This document shows positions 1 to 12,959 of a stretch of DNA of 64,000 nucleotides, in pieces. The position numbers and the translations under genes were made by a program. The stretch comes from Isoetes taiwanensis. Taxonomy: Eukaryota; Streptophyta; Lycopodiopsida; Isoetales; Isoetaceae. The notes under the pieces are model-generated. The model did no database searches, was not told where the DNA came from, and saw only the letters and a program-made list of their open reading frames with translations. The stretch covers positions 4,669,852 to 4,733,851 of the forward strand of contig JAJEKV010000022.1 in assembly GCA_021234155.1 (NCBI GenBank), given 5' to 3'. Numbering within the stretch: the first letter of the stretch is position 1; every line of letters starts with the position of its first letter.

Positions 1-3000
1 TTCCAGACTCCGAGAACTTGTGATGGAAGTGAGCCCGTTTTGGCCTTGTAGAAACAGTCGGGTGGTCTTGTCCTCGCCACACCGGGAGGTCCCCTAATGG
101 CAATGTCGAAATCGTTTCTGAGTCCATTGGCAGAGCCAAATCACGATTCCTGAGGGGAGGTCGCCTGGCCCCGGCCCCCATTGCCTTGGGGAGAGGGAAA
201 TTCGAGGCAAGCAGCTTCCGGGATTTTAGGGTCCGTGGCTCAAGGCCAACACCCCCACTCCACGCCAAGTCACGCGCCAAGGTCCCGCCTGACCGACAAG
301 GAGAGGGCCTCCAAAACGAAACCCCGTGGGTTGCCAAGTTCTAGAAGGGTTTGGCGCTTTGGGGCCGAGACTTGGTCTGCTGCACTTGGGACCTGGCCGA
401 GAAGCCGCAGGTGAATATTACGAGCAAGGGGAACCGACGAGCGAGTTTGGGCCTGTCCCTCCTCCGATGTGGCAAGTAGAAGTCTGGGGCACTTTTGTAA
501 AGGAAAGACATTCATAAATTCCGAATTAATGCATTGTACGAAAAATAAATTCTGATTTTTTGCCACCTGATTCCTAATCCATCTCCAAAGACACACCCCA
601 CTTTTCAAATTTTCTGAGAAGGTCTAGGTCAAAGGGTTAGCATTAGAACGGCCGGCAGCCCGCTGGGCCAACACAACCGAAATGGCACCCTTCCCCAAGT
701 CAAACGAGGCCAGACCTTGCAGGATCCCTCACAAGAGGGGAGAGTCCGACCCCAAGAGGCGGATCCAAAAGTTCCCGAGGCAGCCCCTTCCTCGGCAAAG
801 CCCTGGGGGCGACGCTAATGACCACCCTCCCGAGCCCGGCCCCTATCCGACCGCTGATCCTCCGCTCAGGCCCCTCTTCGAAGGCCCAAAAGATTCCAGA
901 TCGGGTCCGAGAACTTGTCAAACCGCTGGGCGCCCCGAGGTCGGCCTTTGTAGAAACCGCATTGTCTTGTCGCTCGCACCGGGAGGCTCCTAATGGCAAA
1001 TCGACGACCGCCAAATCGTCCTAATGGCGAAATTACCCTAGGGAGCAAGTTACAAGGTCGGTTTTGCAAAAGAAAGAAACACTCACGCCCCACGACAAAG
1101 ATCCCGCATCCACATCCTAGGCCAATCGACTCACGAAAGTGTGATGGAAGTGAGCTACTTTGGGCTTTTGAGGTCGGGTGGTCTTCTCGCCACGGAACTT
1201 GGTCCCTGTGGCAATGTCGACGCTTTGAGTCCATTGGCGAGCCAAATCGCTGATTCCTGAGAGGGGAGGTCGGCCGTCCGGGCCCCTGTGGCCTTGGGGA
1301 GAGGAAATTCGGGCAAGCAGCCCGGGATTTTAGGGTCCGTGGCTCGCATCCAACACCCCCACTCCACGCCAAGTCACGCACGCAAGGTCCCGCCCGACCG
1401 ACAAGGGAGAGGGCCTCCAAAACGTAAACCCCGTGGGTTGCCAAGTTCTAGAAGGGTTTGGCGCTTTGGGGCCGGTGACTTGGTCTGCTGCACTTGGGAC
1501 CTCGCCGAAGCCGCAGCCGAGAATACGAGCAAGGGGAACCGGCGGAGCGAGTTTGGGCCTGTCCTCCTCCCGATGTGGCAAGTAGAAGTCTGGGGGCTTT
1601 TGCTGGGCAAGACATTCATAAATTCGCAATTAATGCATTGTACGAAAATAAATTCTGATTTTTTTTCCACCGATTCCTAATCCATCTCCAAACACAGCCC
1701 CAATTTTCAAATTTTCTGAGAAGGTCTAGGTCAAAGGGTTAGCATTAGAACGGCCGGGCAGCCCGCTGTGTGGCAACCGAAATGCCGGCACCCTTCCCCA
1801 AGTCAAACGAGGCCAGACCTTGCGTGGATCCCCACAAGAGGGGAGAGTCCCACCCCAAGAGGCGGATCCAAAAAGTTCCCCGAGGCAGCCCTTTCCCGCG
1901 CCCCCTGGGTCGCACGCTAATGACCACCCTCCCGAGCCTTGTTCCCCTATCCCACCGCTGATCCTCCGCTCAGGGGCCCTCTTCGAAGGCCCAAAAGATT
2001 CCGTGATCGGGTCCGAGAACTTGTCAAACCGCTGGGCCCCCGAGGTCGGCATTGTAGAAACCGCAGTTGTCTTGTCGCTCGCACCGGGAGGCTCCTGAAT
2101 GGCAAATCGACCGCCAAATCATCCGAATGGCTAAATTACCCTAGGGAGCAAGTTACAAGGTCGGTTTTGCAAAAGAAAGAAACACTCACGCCCCCACGAC
2201 AAGATCCCGCGATCCACATCCTAGGCCAATTAAACTACGAAAGTGTGATGGAAGTGAGCTACTTTGGCGCTTTGAGGTCGGGTGGTCTTCTGGCCACGGA
2301 ACTTGGTCCCTGTGGCAATGTCGACGCTTCGAGTCCATTGGCGAGCCAAATCGCGATTCCGGAGAGGGGAGGTCGCCCGGCCCGGCCCCTCGTGGCCTTG
2401 GGGAGAGGAAATTCGGGCAAGCAAGCTTCCGGGGGATTTTAGGGTCCGTGGTTCGGCCAACACCCCCACTCCACGCCAAGTCACGGCCAAGGTCCCGCCC
2501 GACCGACAAGGAGAGGGCCTCCAAAACGTAAACCCCGTGGGCTGCCGTGTTCTAGAAGGGTTTGCATTTTGGGGCCGAGACTTGGTCTCAAGGCACTTGG
2601 GACCGCCGAGAAGCCGCAGCCGAGAATACCGAGCAAGGGGAACCGACGGAGCGAGTTTGGGCCCGTCCTCCTCCGATGTGGCAAGTAGAAGCCTGGGGGC
2701 TTTTGCAAAGGGCAAGACATTCATAAATTCGCAATTAATGCATTGTACCTAAAATAAATTCTGATTTTTTTGCCACCGGATTCCTAACCCCATCTCCAAA
2801 GACACAACCCCAATTTTTCAAATTTTCTGGAGAAGGTCTAGGTCAAAGGGTTAGCTAAGGTCAAAGGAATGGAGTTTGTGGGATCGCTGTACTTGGGGTT
2901 GACCTTGGCTCACCGGACGCTATACTTGGTCTAAGATTGCATTGAGAATATAAGCATCATAACTATTAGAATGAAGATAAATGATTACGTAAAAACATCA

Positions 3001-4301
3001 TAACTACTAGAATGAAGATAAATGATTACGTAAAAGCAAAAAGACTAGTGCGGGTTGGGGGGGGTTAGATTTGGTTGCTTGTGATGATGGTTGTGTTTCA
3101 AAAGATCAAGGCATATGGATAGAGAGAATGCCCTTGTTCAACGGATCGCCCCTAAAGCTATTTGACATGGATGGCATAATTAACTTGTAATGAACTCAAT
3201 TCGGGCAAGCAACTTCCTGGGAGTTTAGGGTCCCAGCTCAAGGCCAACACCCCACCCATGTCAAGACACCTGCAAGGTCCCACCAAATCTCGACAAGGAG
3301 AGGGCCTCCCAAACGTAAACCCCTAACTTGCCGATTCTAGAAGGGTTTTGTTTTGGGGGCCGAAGTTTTAGTCTTCTCGCACGTAACTTGGTCCCTAGGG
3401 CAACGCCGACGTTTTGAGTCCATTGGCAGAGCCAAATCGCAGCCTCCCTAGGGGAGGTCGCCTCGCCCGGCCCCTGTGGCCTTGGGAGAGGAAATTCGGG
3501 CAAGCAGCCTTCCTGGATTTTAGGGTCCGCGGGTCAAGGCCAACACCCCCACTCCATGTCAAGTCACCGCCAAGGTCCCACCCGACCGACAGGAGAGGGC
3601 CTCCAAAACGAAACCCCCGCGGGCTGCCGTGTTCTAGAAGGGTTTATGCTTTGGGGGCGAGACTTGGTCCCACTGCACTTGGGACTCCGGCCGAGAAGCC
3701 GCAGCCGAGAATATGGGAGCAAGGGAAACTGACGGAGCGAAGTTTGGGCCCGTCCTCCCCCGATGTGGCAAGTAGAAGTCTGGGGGCTTTTGCAAAGGGG
3801 CAAGACATTCATAAATTCGCACTAATGCATTGTACGAAAATAAATTCGAAGTTTTTGCCACCTGATTCCTAATCCATCTCCAAAGACACGCCCAAATTTT
3901 CAAATTTTCGAGAAGGTCTAGGTCAAAGGGTTAGATTAGAACGGGGCCGGGCAGCCCGCTGGGTAGGCAACCGAAGCCGCACCCTTCCCCAAGTCAAACG
4001 AGGCCAGACCTTTGCAGGATCCCTCACAAGAGGGGAGAGTCCTGACCCCAAGAGGCGGATCCAAAAAAGTTCCCGAGGCAGCCCTTCCTCGGCAAAGCCC
4101 CCTGGTTGACGCTTAATGACCACCCTCCCGAGCCTTGTTCCCCTATCCCACCGCTGATCCTCCGCTCAGGGCCCCTTCTTCGGGAAGGCCCAAAAGATTC
4201 CAGATCGGGTCCGGAGAACTTGTCAAAATCACAAGGCGCCCCGAGGTCGGCCTTGTAGAAACCGCAGTTGTCTTGTCGCTCGCACCGAGGAGGTCCTAAT
4301 G
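1..4301 (+). repeat. Left 1.1 kb tandem repeat array
   Basis: Four monomers can be phased with the anchor GACATTCATAAATTC near 507, 1611, 2716 and 3804, giving periods of 1104, 1105 and 1088 bases. Each monomer is GC-rich and carries the same ordered landmarks: a CTAGAAGGGTTT block, an AT-rich block around the anchor, an AGGTCTAGGTCAAAGGGTTAG block and an ACTTGTCAAACCGCTGGG block. The many open frames inside shift from monomer to monomer and are not conserved, so I see no coding function. The array runs off the window start and stops abruptly near 4301. The same monomer occurs in the opposite orientation at 54640-64000. Family unknown; it could be a pericentromeric or interspersed satellite. 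Confidence 0.93.
2855..3205 (+). repeat. B-type variant segment within the left array
   Basis: The usual monomer sequence is replaced here by an AT-richer segment. It includes a tandem duplication of about 40 bases (core ATCATAACTA.TAGAATGAAG, near 2953 and 2993) and a G-run near 3057. The same segment, reverse-complemented, occurs in the right array at about 56190-56505 and 57230-57595, so it is a heritable variant of the monomer and not a random insertion. Confidence 0.85.
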
Positions 4302-5900
4302 TTGGATTTCTTGAGTCTCAGGTTCCATGCCGAGCCTCGCCAATTTGAGGGTCCACTGCTGAAGTTTTGTAATCAATACCGTAAATGCCTTTGAAAGCAT
4401 TTCTCGACATGTAGAGGGCAAACCGCACCATCTAAGGTTTAATTGAGATTCAAAACCAAAGGCATCTATGAATGGTATGGAAAGGGGATATCTTTGAGAG
4501 GTCAAGCTGAACAAAGCTTCGGGAGGTTTTAAGGGAATATTCAAGAGATATATAAGTTCCAACAAAATTGAACAAAAGCTTGAAGCACTCTTCATCCCAA
4601 TAAATAGGATTGAGCCCAAAAGAGATGTGGAGGCAATGCAAAGATTATTCATTTGATCAATATCAAGCTTAGGATGCCATTTGAGAAAGGACAATTGAGA
4701 AGTATCATAGGTCATAGGTCCATAGTTGAGAAAGAAATTTGTTGATCCGAATTCTACATTCAAGCATGATGTAGGGGTAATTGAGCCAATAGATAGCCCT
4801 CAATTAGGATCCCTTTGTTGAGACCGAGGAGGAAGGCCCACAATTTTTCAAGCTTAATTCCACATTTTTGAACTTTGATGATCACAGTTAATTTGAAAGA
4901 GCATCTATTTTAGAATGCACAACAGGTAAATTCAAGGAAATACCGTGATAAATCTTCATTTTTCGATCTTTTAGATATGGAATTTGAGTACGCTTTGAGT
5001 CTTTCATCAAGTTCGCCATCCGAAAGGGACTCTCCCTAATTCTTTGCAACACCATATGGAATAGGAATTTGAGTAGCGTGGTTCGTGGGATGGAGAATAC
5101 CCTATGATCGGGATCGCCAGACAAATTGTCCCAATGAGGAACATCATGGGAAATCGGATCCATAGCAAGAGGCGGAGCAACAAATTATCAAAGTTACCAA
5201 AGAGGATGGTTTCGTGAGGGCTGATTTTGATATGAAATTAATTTTGGGAGAATGGCGGATCGATCGGTCGGAAGATGCGCCAAAGAAGAAGAAGAGCCAA
5301 ATGTTTAGGGTTTTTCGGAAAATTTGTGACCATTGTGACAAATTCAGGAGAAACAACAAAAGTTCATGCAAAAATTTTTGACAATTGAAAAGGGGAAGTT
5401 AACAAAAGCGTGGATGTGAAACCATTGAATGAAACAAAATTAAACTAAGATGATCGAAGCCTAACATGTCAGAGATTTGATTGCAAAGAGACCCACATAC
5501 AATTCAAGGGAATTTAAGGAGAAATTCCTTCAAATTGGGCAAGTGATCTTGGGGAGAATAAACTTCAACCGAGATCAAATAATCCAACCAATTGCAATAG
5601 ACTCAATGTCCCCGGGCTGACCAACCGCATCAACCCACAAATTCCTCTTAGCCAGAATTGACGATTTGAACCTCGAATTCAATAATCGCAAGGTACAAAA
5701 GTGAATTCGAGAAGAACAAATTGTCCGAAAGAGCCTTTGAAAACCAAGGAGTTCCAAAGATCGCCACTGCCCCTTTAGAAATCCACATGAGATTCTATCT
5801 TTCTCTTATAATTGTGAAAAACAGAGGTTTCCATAAGAAAGATCGAATAAAGAAAGAATACAGCTTCATAAATGTATCAAGATGAGGGTCAAATTGTAGA
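4302..5900 (-). pseudogene. Unassigned retroelement-like coding remnant
   Basis: Minus-strand frames stay open in pieces (4296-4763, 4888-5163, 5144-5371, 5575-5757) and together give hydrophobic and aromatic-rich stretches such as WVDAVGQPGDIESIAIGW near 5580-5640. The pieces follow one another on the same strand as a decayed retrotransposon ORF1 or gag would. No diagnostic motif (zinc knuckle, YXDD, integrase or HNH) could be read, so the family is not assigned. The segment starts exactly where the left satellite array stops. Confidence 0.3.
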
Positions 5901-8900
5901 TACTGGTGAGAGGATTGCAGTTAGAGCTACCCTTCTACCAGGGCAGCAGAATGATCCACAGGAATTGAGCTTCAGATCATCAAAAATTCAAATTTTCCCA
6001 TAAGTGTTATCAAGAAGAGGCTTGTAACAGAAAAAACGGGAAAAGGACAAAAGAAGCAAGAAAATTGGCGCTCGTCCATTTTTTCCCTCTCGAAATTAAA
6101 TATTTCTAGCTGGTTGTCATTCATATACTTGACATTTGCAATGTAGAATTTAAATATGATGAGTGATCCAAAAATTTTGCTAGCTCATGCATTACATCTC
6201 GTCCAAGACGATGTCGCAATCGGATAAGGTCAACCACACCGACCCCAATTTTGGTCCACGCTTGTTTTTAGTTGTACCTGAGTAAAGTTTTTATGCCAAA
6301 ACAACAAAGAAAATGGCCCCAAAAAGTCCACGTGGTCCGCTTATCCGATTTGCACAAAGAGACAAAGGTTTTTGGCAAAAATTTCCCACGGTGGTCTTTT
6401 TGGCGTAAAAAAATCCACGCGTAAAAAAAAATTGATATAGTTTTTGTGAATTTTTGTCAACGTGTACTTTTTTCCTTCGCTACCTGTTGTTTTTAGTGGA
6501 ACCATGCATTGTTTATCTTCAGAATTACATGCATAGGTCTCGATATTACCATATGTGAAAAGCTAAATTACAATGTGAAAGTAAGATTGTTTTTAAAAAA
6601 TAGTTACATGTTATTTAATCAAAGTAATACATGTGTTATTGAAAGGAGCCACTGGGTTGTTTGTTTTCTAAATAACACATGTATGTTTAGATATTACTAC
6701 ATGTAAAAAATAAAATTACAACGTTAAAGTAAGATGCTTTTTTTAAAAAAAATTACACGTTACTTAGCAAAATACCACATGTTAATTAAAGCTAGCTATT
6801 GTTTTTATTACTACTAAATGTTGTTTTTCTAAAAATAAGGACATATAGAAAAGCATTATTATGACACATAGAAAATGCGAGGTGTTGTTTATAATGTGCT
6901 TTTAACCAATAAAATATTAACACGTGTCATACTTTTTTTTAAATAACAAAGCATTATTTTAACTAATGAAATGTCGCATTAACGCGGCATACAAATGGAA
7001 AAAAATAAAATAGGAAAAAAAATAAAATAGTATATACCATAATTTAAAAAGTCAATACATCATGAATAGTTTATTGATTTTGTTTATTTCAAAATAAGGA
7101 AGCCTTTTGGGAATCGAACCCAAACAAAACCCACAAGGCATAATAATATTTAGATTGTAATCCAAATTCTAAGATTCTATATCACTAATTAATAAGGTAA
7201 TGGAGGTACCAACCATTAGATACAAATAATTTAGATGTCACTAAAACCATTGAAATTCATGGAATTCATAATTTTTAAGGCAGAAAATGCAATACAATCC
7301 TTTAGATGGGATGCTATTTTAGTTTCCCAATTCTAAACTTTTGTTACAGGTGCAGAGGTATTCTCACAATTTAAATGTTGCTTAATTTAGAAAAGGAACG
7401 GTTTTCTGCATCATGGGATCCATTGCTTTCAAACTACTTCATGATCTTCACAAGGGAAAGATAATCATGTTTAAAAAATGCCTAGATCATACAAAAAATG
7501 AAACGAGTTCAATGAATTTTACCTGCGCTCTGCATTATGCACCGATGTTAAGCTCGCGGCATACCTCGTTGTTAGATAACAATGATTATAGACATAGCCT
7601 TACTTAAAATAGAAGCAAATGCAAAAGAAAGAAAATCATGCATGATACCGCTTTTTTGACTAAGTAAGTAAGTATATCAAAGATTCCCAATTCGAAGCTT
7701 GTAAGCAGATCTCGCATCCGATTGGGACCAATCAAGCACCTGCTATGTGTGTCTCAAGTAATCTTTAACGAAAAAAGGTAGCTTTTGAATACATTCATTG
7801 CCGCATCTCCGCCATCCTAATGGCAAAATTGGAAGGCTCAACTCGCTAATCTGCACCATTATTTCGCTATGGCATTAACGCTGCCGTCATGGCCATGCAT
7901 AAAGCAGTTCAATCCTTTCCTCGCTTGGAGACTCCCCGCTTGATGCAGGGACCATTCTTCAATGTCGGGCGAATTTTCCACCATATTATGGCAAAACATA
8001 TTTTCGCATTATATGCCCACTAACGCAGAACCTGCTCCGTAAAAATGAGGTAAAGTGGTAATAAATAGGAGAAAATCCAACAAGAACAACTTAGATTTAA
8101 TTTTACAAGCCTTTAATTTTTTAAATGAAATAAACACAAACACAATCTTGAAGATTCTTGATCTAAAAATTTTACCTCTTTTCTTGGCCATGGCGCATGG
8201 AAAACCAAAGAAAAACCACATTATTTAGCTGATTACTTCACCATTTTGTCTCAGCTTTCACAGATTTTCTTTATGCTATTGAGGATTCCTCGCCTCGCAT
8301 GTCCGCACGCTACAAAAGCCTATTTTGCCGTAAATGACATAACTCATTCATGAAAGAGGATCCAGATCCTAGAAGAAAGAAAACAAATCGAGATCCCATT
8401 GCATATTTTTGGCAAAAACCAACAAAGATGAACTCAATTTTAAAGGAGGCAAACGATTGCGGCTTACCGCCTCGCTTAAGCACTCACCCGCCGCAGATAT
8501 GAGATCCCCTATTCTTAGAAGCCGTGGTTTTGGCAATCCTCGACCAAGCTATGGCGATCACCGCTTATGCAAATAGTCCCGCCATGGCTGGTTAATGTCG
8601 GAAAAGAAAAGTTATCTACCATAGCGTAGATGAGATGGAGCCGATCCGTAAATTCTTACCTGATTTGAGAGTCGCACTCTCGGAGGGCATGATCGAGCCA
8701 GAAGATCCGCCTCGGGCCATTCGCTCCATTAGAGGTAATTTGAGATCTCCTTTGTCCCCATAAGAATCCTCCAATAGAATGAGTACTTACATCAAATCGC
8801 AATTAATGCAAAGATAACAACTTCATTGTTGCCGCTTTTTCCCTATAACTTTTGATCTACTCATGAAAATGTCAGGCGCTTGTTGCATTAGATGCGTAAT

Positions 8901-9611
8901 GAAAAGATCTTTCAAGTGATATATGGTTATGATGTATTTCAATACAAGCCATATGTGTTAACCTTAAAAATATGGTTTTTTGCTCTTTTCTTATATATTT
9001 ACATCCCAAAAGATATAACAATGGGTTGTCATTAGAAAGATCTTGAGGAGACAAATCCATTGCCACAAATAGTGTTCGAATCTAGAGTTTTTGATCAAAA
9101 AGTTATAGTAGAAAGTTGACACCGCAAAAGTTAGTTAGAACTCGCATTAATTTATCGCTACCACATAATACCGAATAAAATACACCGGAGCTCTTTTCTT
9201 TATTGACAGCTTTAAAAGCTGATGTGGCTTTTAAGCATCCCTTAATGGGACAAAATGAGATCTCAAATTACCTCTAATGCCACCTTCCAATCGGAATCCA
9301 AAAGAACCAATAAGAATGAAGGACTCCTGATCAAATCAGCCCTTCATTATTTTTGATCTCAACGGCTCGCATTTGTTTCTCAAATTTGTTTTGAAAAGGT
9401 CACATTTTTTGTTTCTAAAAACATATGCCCAATTCAATGGTGCAAAACAACCATTACTATACTATATTAAAGAGAGACTAATGGCATTATTTATTCTTTT
9501 CTTAGGTAGTTATGTCGTTGTAGCATGGGAGAAGAGGAACCCATAAGAAAAAGTTTAAGGAACATCAACCTAAAATACTTACCTATGGGAATTGGTTAAT
9601 ACATGCACTAA
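5901..9611. other. AT-rich intergenic/TE-derived DNA, no gene seen
   Basis: The composition is AT-rich, especially 6400-7100. No open frame over about 70 codons carries a recognisable motif. A tRNA-like T-arm string near 7098-7125 (minus strand) was considered and rejected. Short frames such as 7413-7607 and 8009-8221 look like chance. Confidence 0.6.
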
Positions 9612-10142
9612 TTGAAAACCTCTAACGCCCAATATCAATTTGCCACACCGACACTATTGAAAGATTATGCATGGCGAATTCAATGGCAAGTGAAAACCGA
9701 GACAACTTTGGAGCGATCCTATACAAACCCCCGTGATTTTACCCGTGGTCGGCATTCTCCTTTTTGGCCGATTCTCGCCAAGCATGGTCCTCATATCGAC
9801 CGGCTAGTATTGATGTATCCGGTTACGCCTAGGCACCACTTGATCATTCTTTCTTGTAACGAGTTTGATATTTTTAAAGGCCACTCTTACGCCTTATCAT
9901 TGGCTTTTGTATGTCTCATTAATTTAAAGGTATTGTGCATCAACAATGTCGAAATTATGGACAGAAGGACTAGACCATTGAAAATTTCAAGTTTGGTGGC
10001 CTCTAAGGGACACACTTATTCAAAACCAAAGTTAGTTTTAGGCATAGTTTCGTGGATTACCATTACATGCAACAAGGGTATAGACAATACCCATGGATAT
10101 CAAGTTAGAACCGTAATATCTCCACACTATGCTAGACATTGA
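9612..10142 (+). other. 176-codon open frame of unknown status
   Basis: This is one of the longest uninterrupted frames outside simple repeats, but it begins with TTG and has no upstream context that fixes a start. Its product resembles nothing I recognise: no signal peptide, zinc-binding spacing or catalytic motif. The surroundings are repetitive. It may be a decayed transposon exon or chance; I do not call it a gene. Confidence 0.15.
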
Positions 10143-12359
10143 CAAAGAATTTTGATTAGATTATAACAAAGAAATTAAGAATTTCGCTCCTCGTGAATAG
10201 ACAAATATTCAGATCAAGTTGGGATCCTCATGCATTAGAGTTATCATGGCAAAAAGGAGTTATCATGTGGCAAAATATGGATGGATGGAAATGAAGAATT
10301 TGCCTAGCCTACTTTGCAACTTTTAGAAGAAGCATATTTCACTACGACGACATGGCATTTTTCTCGATGATGTGCCATGTCACATGATGATTAAGCATTT
10401 TAGGCACTTTGGTAGAAAAATGACTAGACCTTTCTAGACCATGCCTAATGTGACGCCCCTGCATTATATATAATGACTCCATCTGACGATATACATATCG
10501 GGATTCTTTCCCTCCCATGGCGATCATCTCACCATGAGCAGTGGCCCTCCGCCCTGCTTCGGCCATCTATGAAATGAGGCCCAAGAAGGACACGGAGGGG
10601 TCATTCGCCCACGCCTTTCAATAAGACTCCTACGTCATGAAGCATGAATACAAGGGTTAGCACACAAAGACTAATATACATAAATATCCACCACAAAGGG
10701 TGGCGATCCATCCATAATACCAACGGCATAGAATATGCATCTAATCCTAAGAAAACCTTCAAAACCCGTGTTCTACCCCCTACTGCATCTCCAAGGAGGG
10801 ATCGACCGATCGATGGCGGGCTTCAAGAGATCAGCAGACCGAAGTCTTGGCATGGGCGCTATCGGGCATAGAACATCGGGCTAGGGTTGTCCACTCCATC
10901 CACCCTGCATAATAATACTTTTGCATGGGTCAATTCATGCTATGGCTTCGCTTATAGCCTTCCTGAGACGCAGTTCAAGGGATCACCCTTTTGAGCCTAC
11001 TCCAGTTCATGACGCTTGGTCCGATGAGGCGTGCCCGTGAAGCGCCCCTTCCGTAATCACAGCGTTCCATGGGTGAGCTAGAGAATACGCCGCATCAGCT
11101 TGACGCGCGATCCGCATCTCACTTACTCACCCTAAATCTACTCAAGTGCAAGGTGCTCCATAATGATCACACCTCTACACCCAGGAGTGTCGGGGACTCC
11201 ATACCCTCGCCCTTTCTACGTGACCGGGCCATCGCCTAGCCCCATCAGAGTCTCTCAGAGCCTTGCATGCTCATGCAAGACCCCACCTCATGTCACCACC
11301 GTTCCTTTGTCCGGTGCTAAGCCACTTACATAGCATCTAGGACCCAAAGGGGCTCTTGTGCACAAAGGCCGCATATAATGGGACTCTACAGTATTTCTAT
11401 CTAGAGCAAACTACACACACACCTCGTGAGGTCTCTACCCCCAATCCCCCGCTTCGCAGTCGATTAAACAAAGAACTAACAATCCATCCTTTTTCGCAGT
11501 AAGAACCGTAATTGAATATAAAGAGAACTTGCTTGTACAATCAAGGGTTAGTTTCTATGATTGAATCACAAAGAGAACAGAGAAACCCACACAACTGCTA
11601 TCTAGAATCCACATAGCCACCTACCTGACTCGCTGGACTCGCTTCCATGGGGCTTCCATCTCCTCGGGAGTTGAGAATTCAAATGTTGATTCACTGTGGA
11701 CGACCGTATGGTGGCTCTCATGGTGTATGATGGCGCCACCCCGCCTTCCTTGGTCGATCTTCGAGTCAATCACAGGATAGGGGTCAAGTTGGCATCCTAA
11801 CTTGGCAACCCCCATGTCGCCCAATCGACAAGTGTGGCGCTTCCCAAACAAGAATTAGCCTAATTAAGTTATTATCTTTTAATGTATTAAATTAGCATAG
11901 CTAATTTAATCCTTTAAGAGTAACCCCAGGGTTACAATTAAGTTCCCATACCCCATGGTGGCGCACCTTTTTAGGGGGTGACGTAATTTATTTGCACATG
12001 TCCTCAGATGCATACGCGGACGAGACCGATAAATAATACGGAACGCCACACCTAACACTTTTACCAACAATGAATCTGGATTCGCATGAAACCCGACAAG
12101 CCGTAAGACGCGGATCCTTAAAACCCCTAAAGTAGCGCCCCTAGCTACATGGTTCAATGGGCAAACATAATCTCCATTTTGTTCATTCTAGGTGCTTTGA
12201 AGATATCATGGCAGGTACATCAATGTGCCATAATTAAAAATTGTCTCCGCTTGAAATATAGACATAAAATGTATGAACAAAAGTCACGAAGAACTATATT
12301 TGATATGGTGAATGACACCACAAAAGTGGCATGATGATGTATGCAGGGTATTTTTTTGC
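10143..12359. other. Possible decayed transposable element, unclassified
   Basis: The section 10440-11600 is GC-richer than its surroundings and reads like noncoding retroelement sequence, with many short direct words but no conserved frame. A near-palindrome GTAACCCCAGGGTTAC lies at 11921-11936 and could mark an element edge. No matching second terminus or target-site duplication was found. Confidence 0.25.
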
Positions 12360-12920
12360 AATCTCCATGAAATGAGTGGAGAAAATTGAAATTTGCAAAA
12401 GTTGACATAATGATGATGATGTGGCATGCCATTGGTGACATGTCATGCCAAGTAAGCAAGGCCAACTTTTGACTAGGCCAAAAAATGTGCAACTTTTGGT
12501 TTTCAATGGGGGCTTATGTGGCAAAATTTTTGGTGACATGGCAAGATATGTATGATGTGGACATGATGATGACCTTATGAAAATTTTGCATGTGTTGTCT
12601 CCACCTGATGCAAACAAATGTAGGGTTCACGCTATGAGATGTTCCTCTTTGCCACAAGTGGCCGATTTGATTTACATATGTCGCTACCTTTGTGGCACCA
12701 ACAAATAGCATGGAAAAGATGATGTGGCACCCAAGTTGTGATATGGCATGCCAAGTAAGCAAGGTCAAGTTTTGACTAGGCCAAAATGAAAAGATGTCCA
12801 TCTTTGGTCTTTTCATTGGGTGATATTGGCAACATTTGGGTGACAAGGCAAGATGGTGGTGACGTGGATGTGATGACTAGGACTTTATGCAAGAAATATG
12901 ACAACCTTTGGAATTTTTGG
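12360..12920 (+). repeat. Two-copy tandem repeat, about 300 bases
   Basis: The block beginning GCCAAGTAAGCAAGG followed by CAA(C/G)TTTTGACTAGGCCAAAA occurs near 12449 and again near 12750. Matching GATGATGTGGCA and GTGACA-GGCAAGAT words flank both copies. The two copies are clearly diverged. No coding role is evident. Confidence 0.75.
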
Positions 12921-12959
12921 TAGAGTAGTTTGGCAAGGGATAGAATAGAGGGCCTTTGG

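Noticed and set aside
1-4301. Open frames of 60-190 codons on both strands inside the satellite arrays
   Set aside because: Frames and stops differ between monomers because of indels, and opposite-strand frames overlap, so nothing is conserved as protein.
7085-7190. Possible tRNA gene on the minus strand (GGGTTCGATTCCCA T-arm-like string)
   Set aside because: No matching acceptor stem, D-arm or proper 7-base anticodon loop could be folded; the ATTTGGATTACAATCTAAAT hairpin is not an anticodon arm. At most a decayed tRNA-derived sequence.
9612-10142. Protein-coding gene of 176 codons
   Set aside because: TTG start, no splice or domain evidence and a repetitive setting; kept only as an open frame of unknown status.
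10440-11940. Complete LTR retrotransposon
   Set aside because: No pair of direct terminal repeats, primer-binding site or pol motif could be found; left as an unclassified TE-like section.
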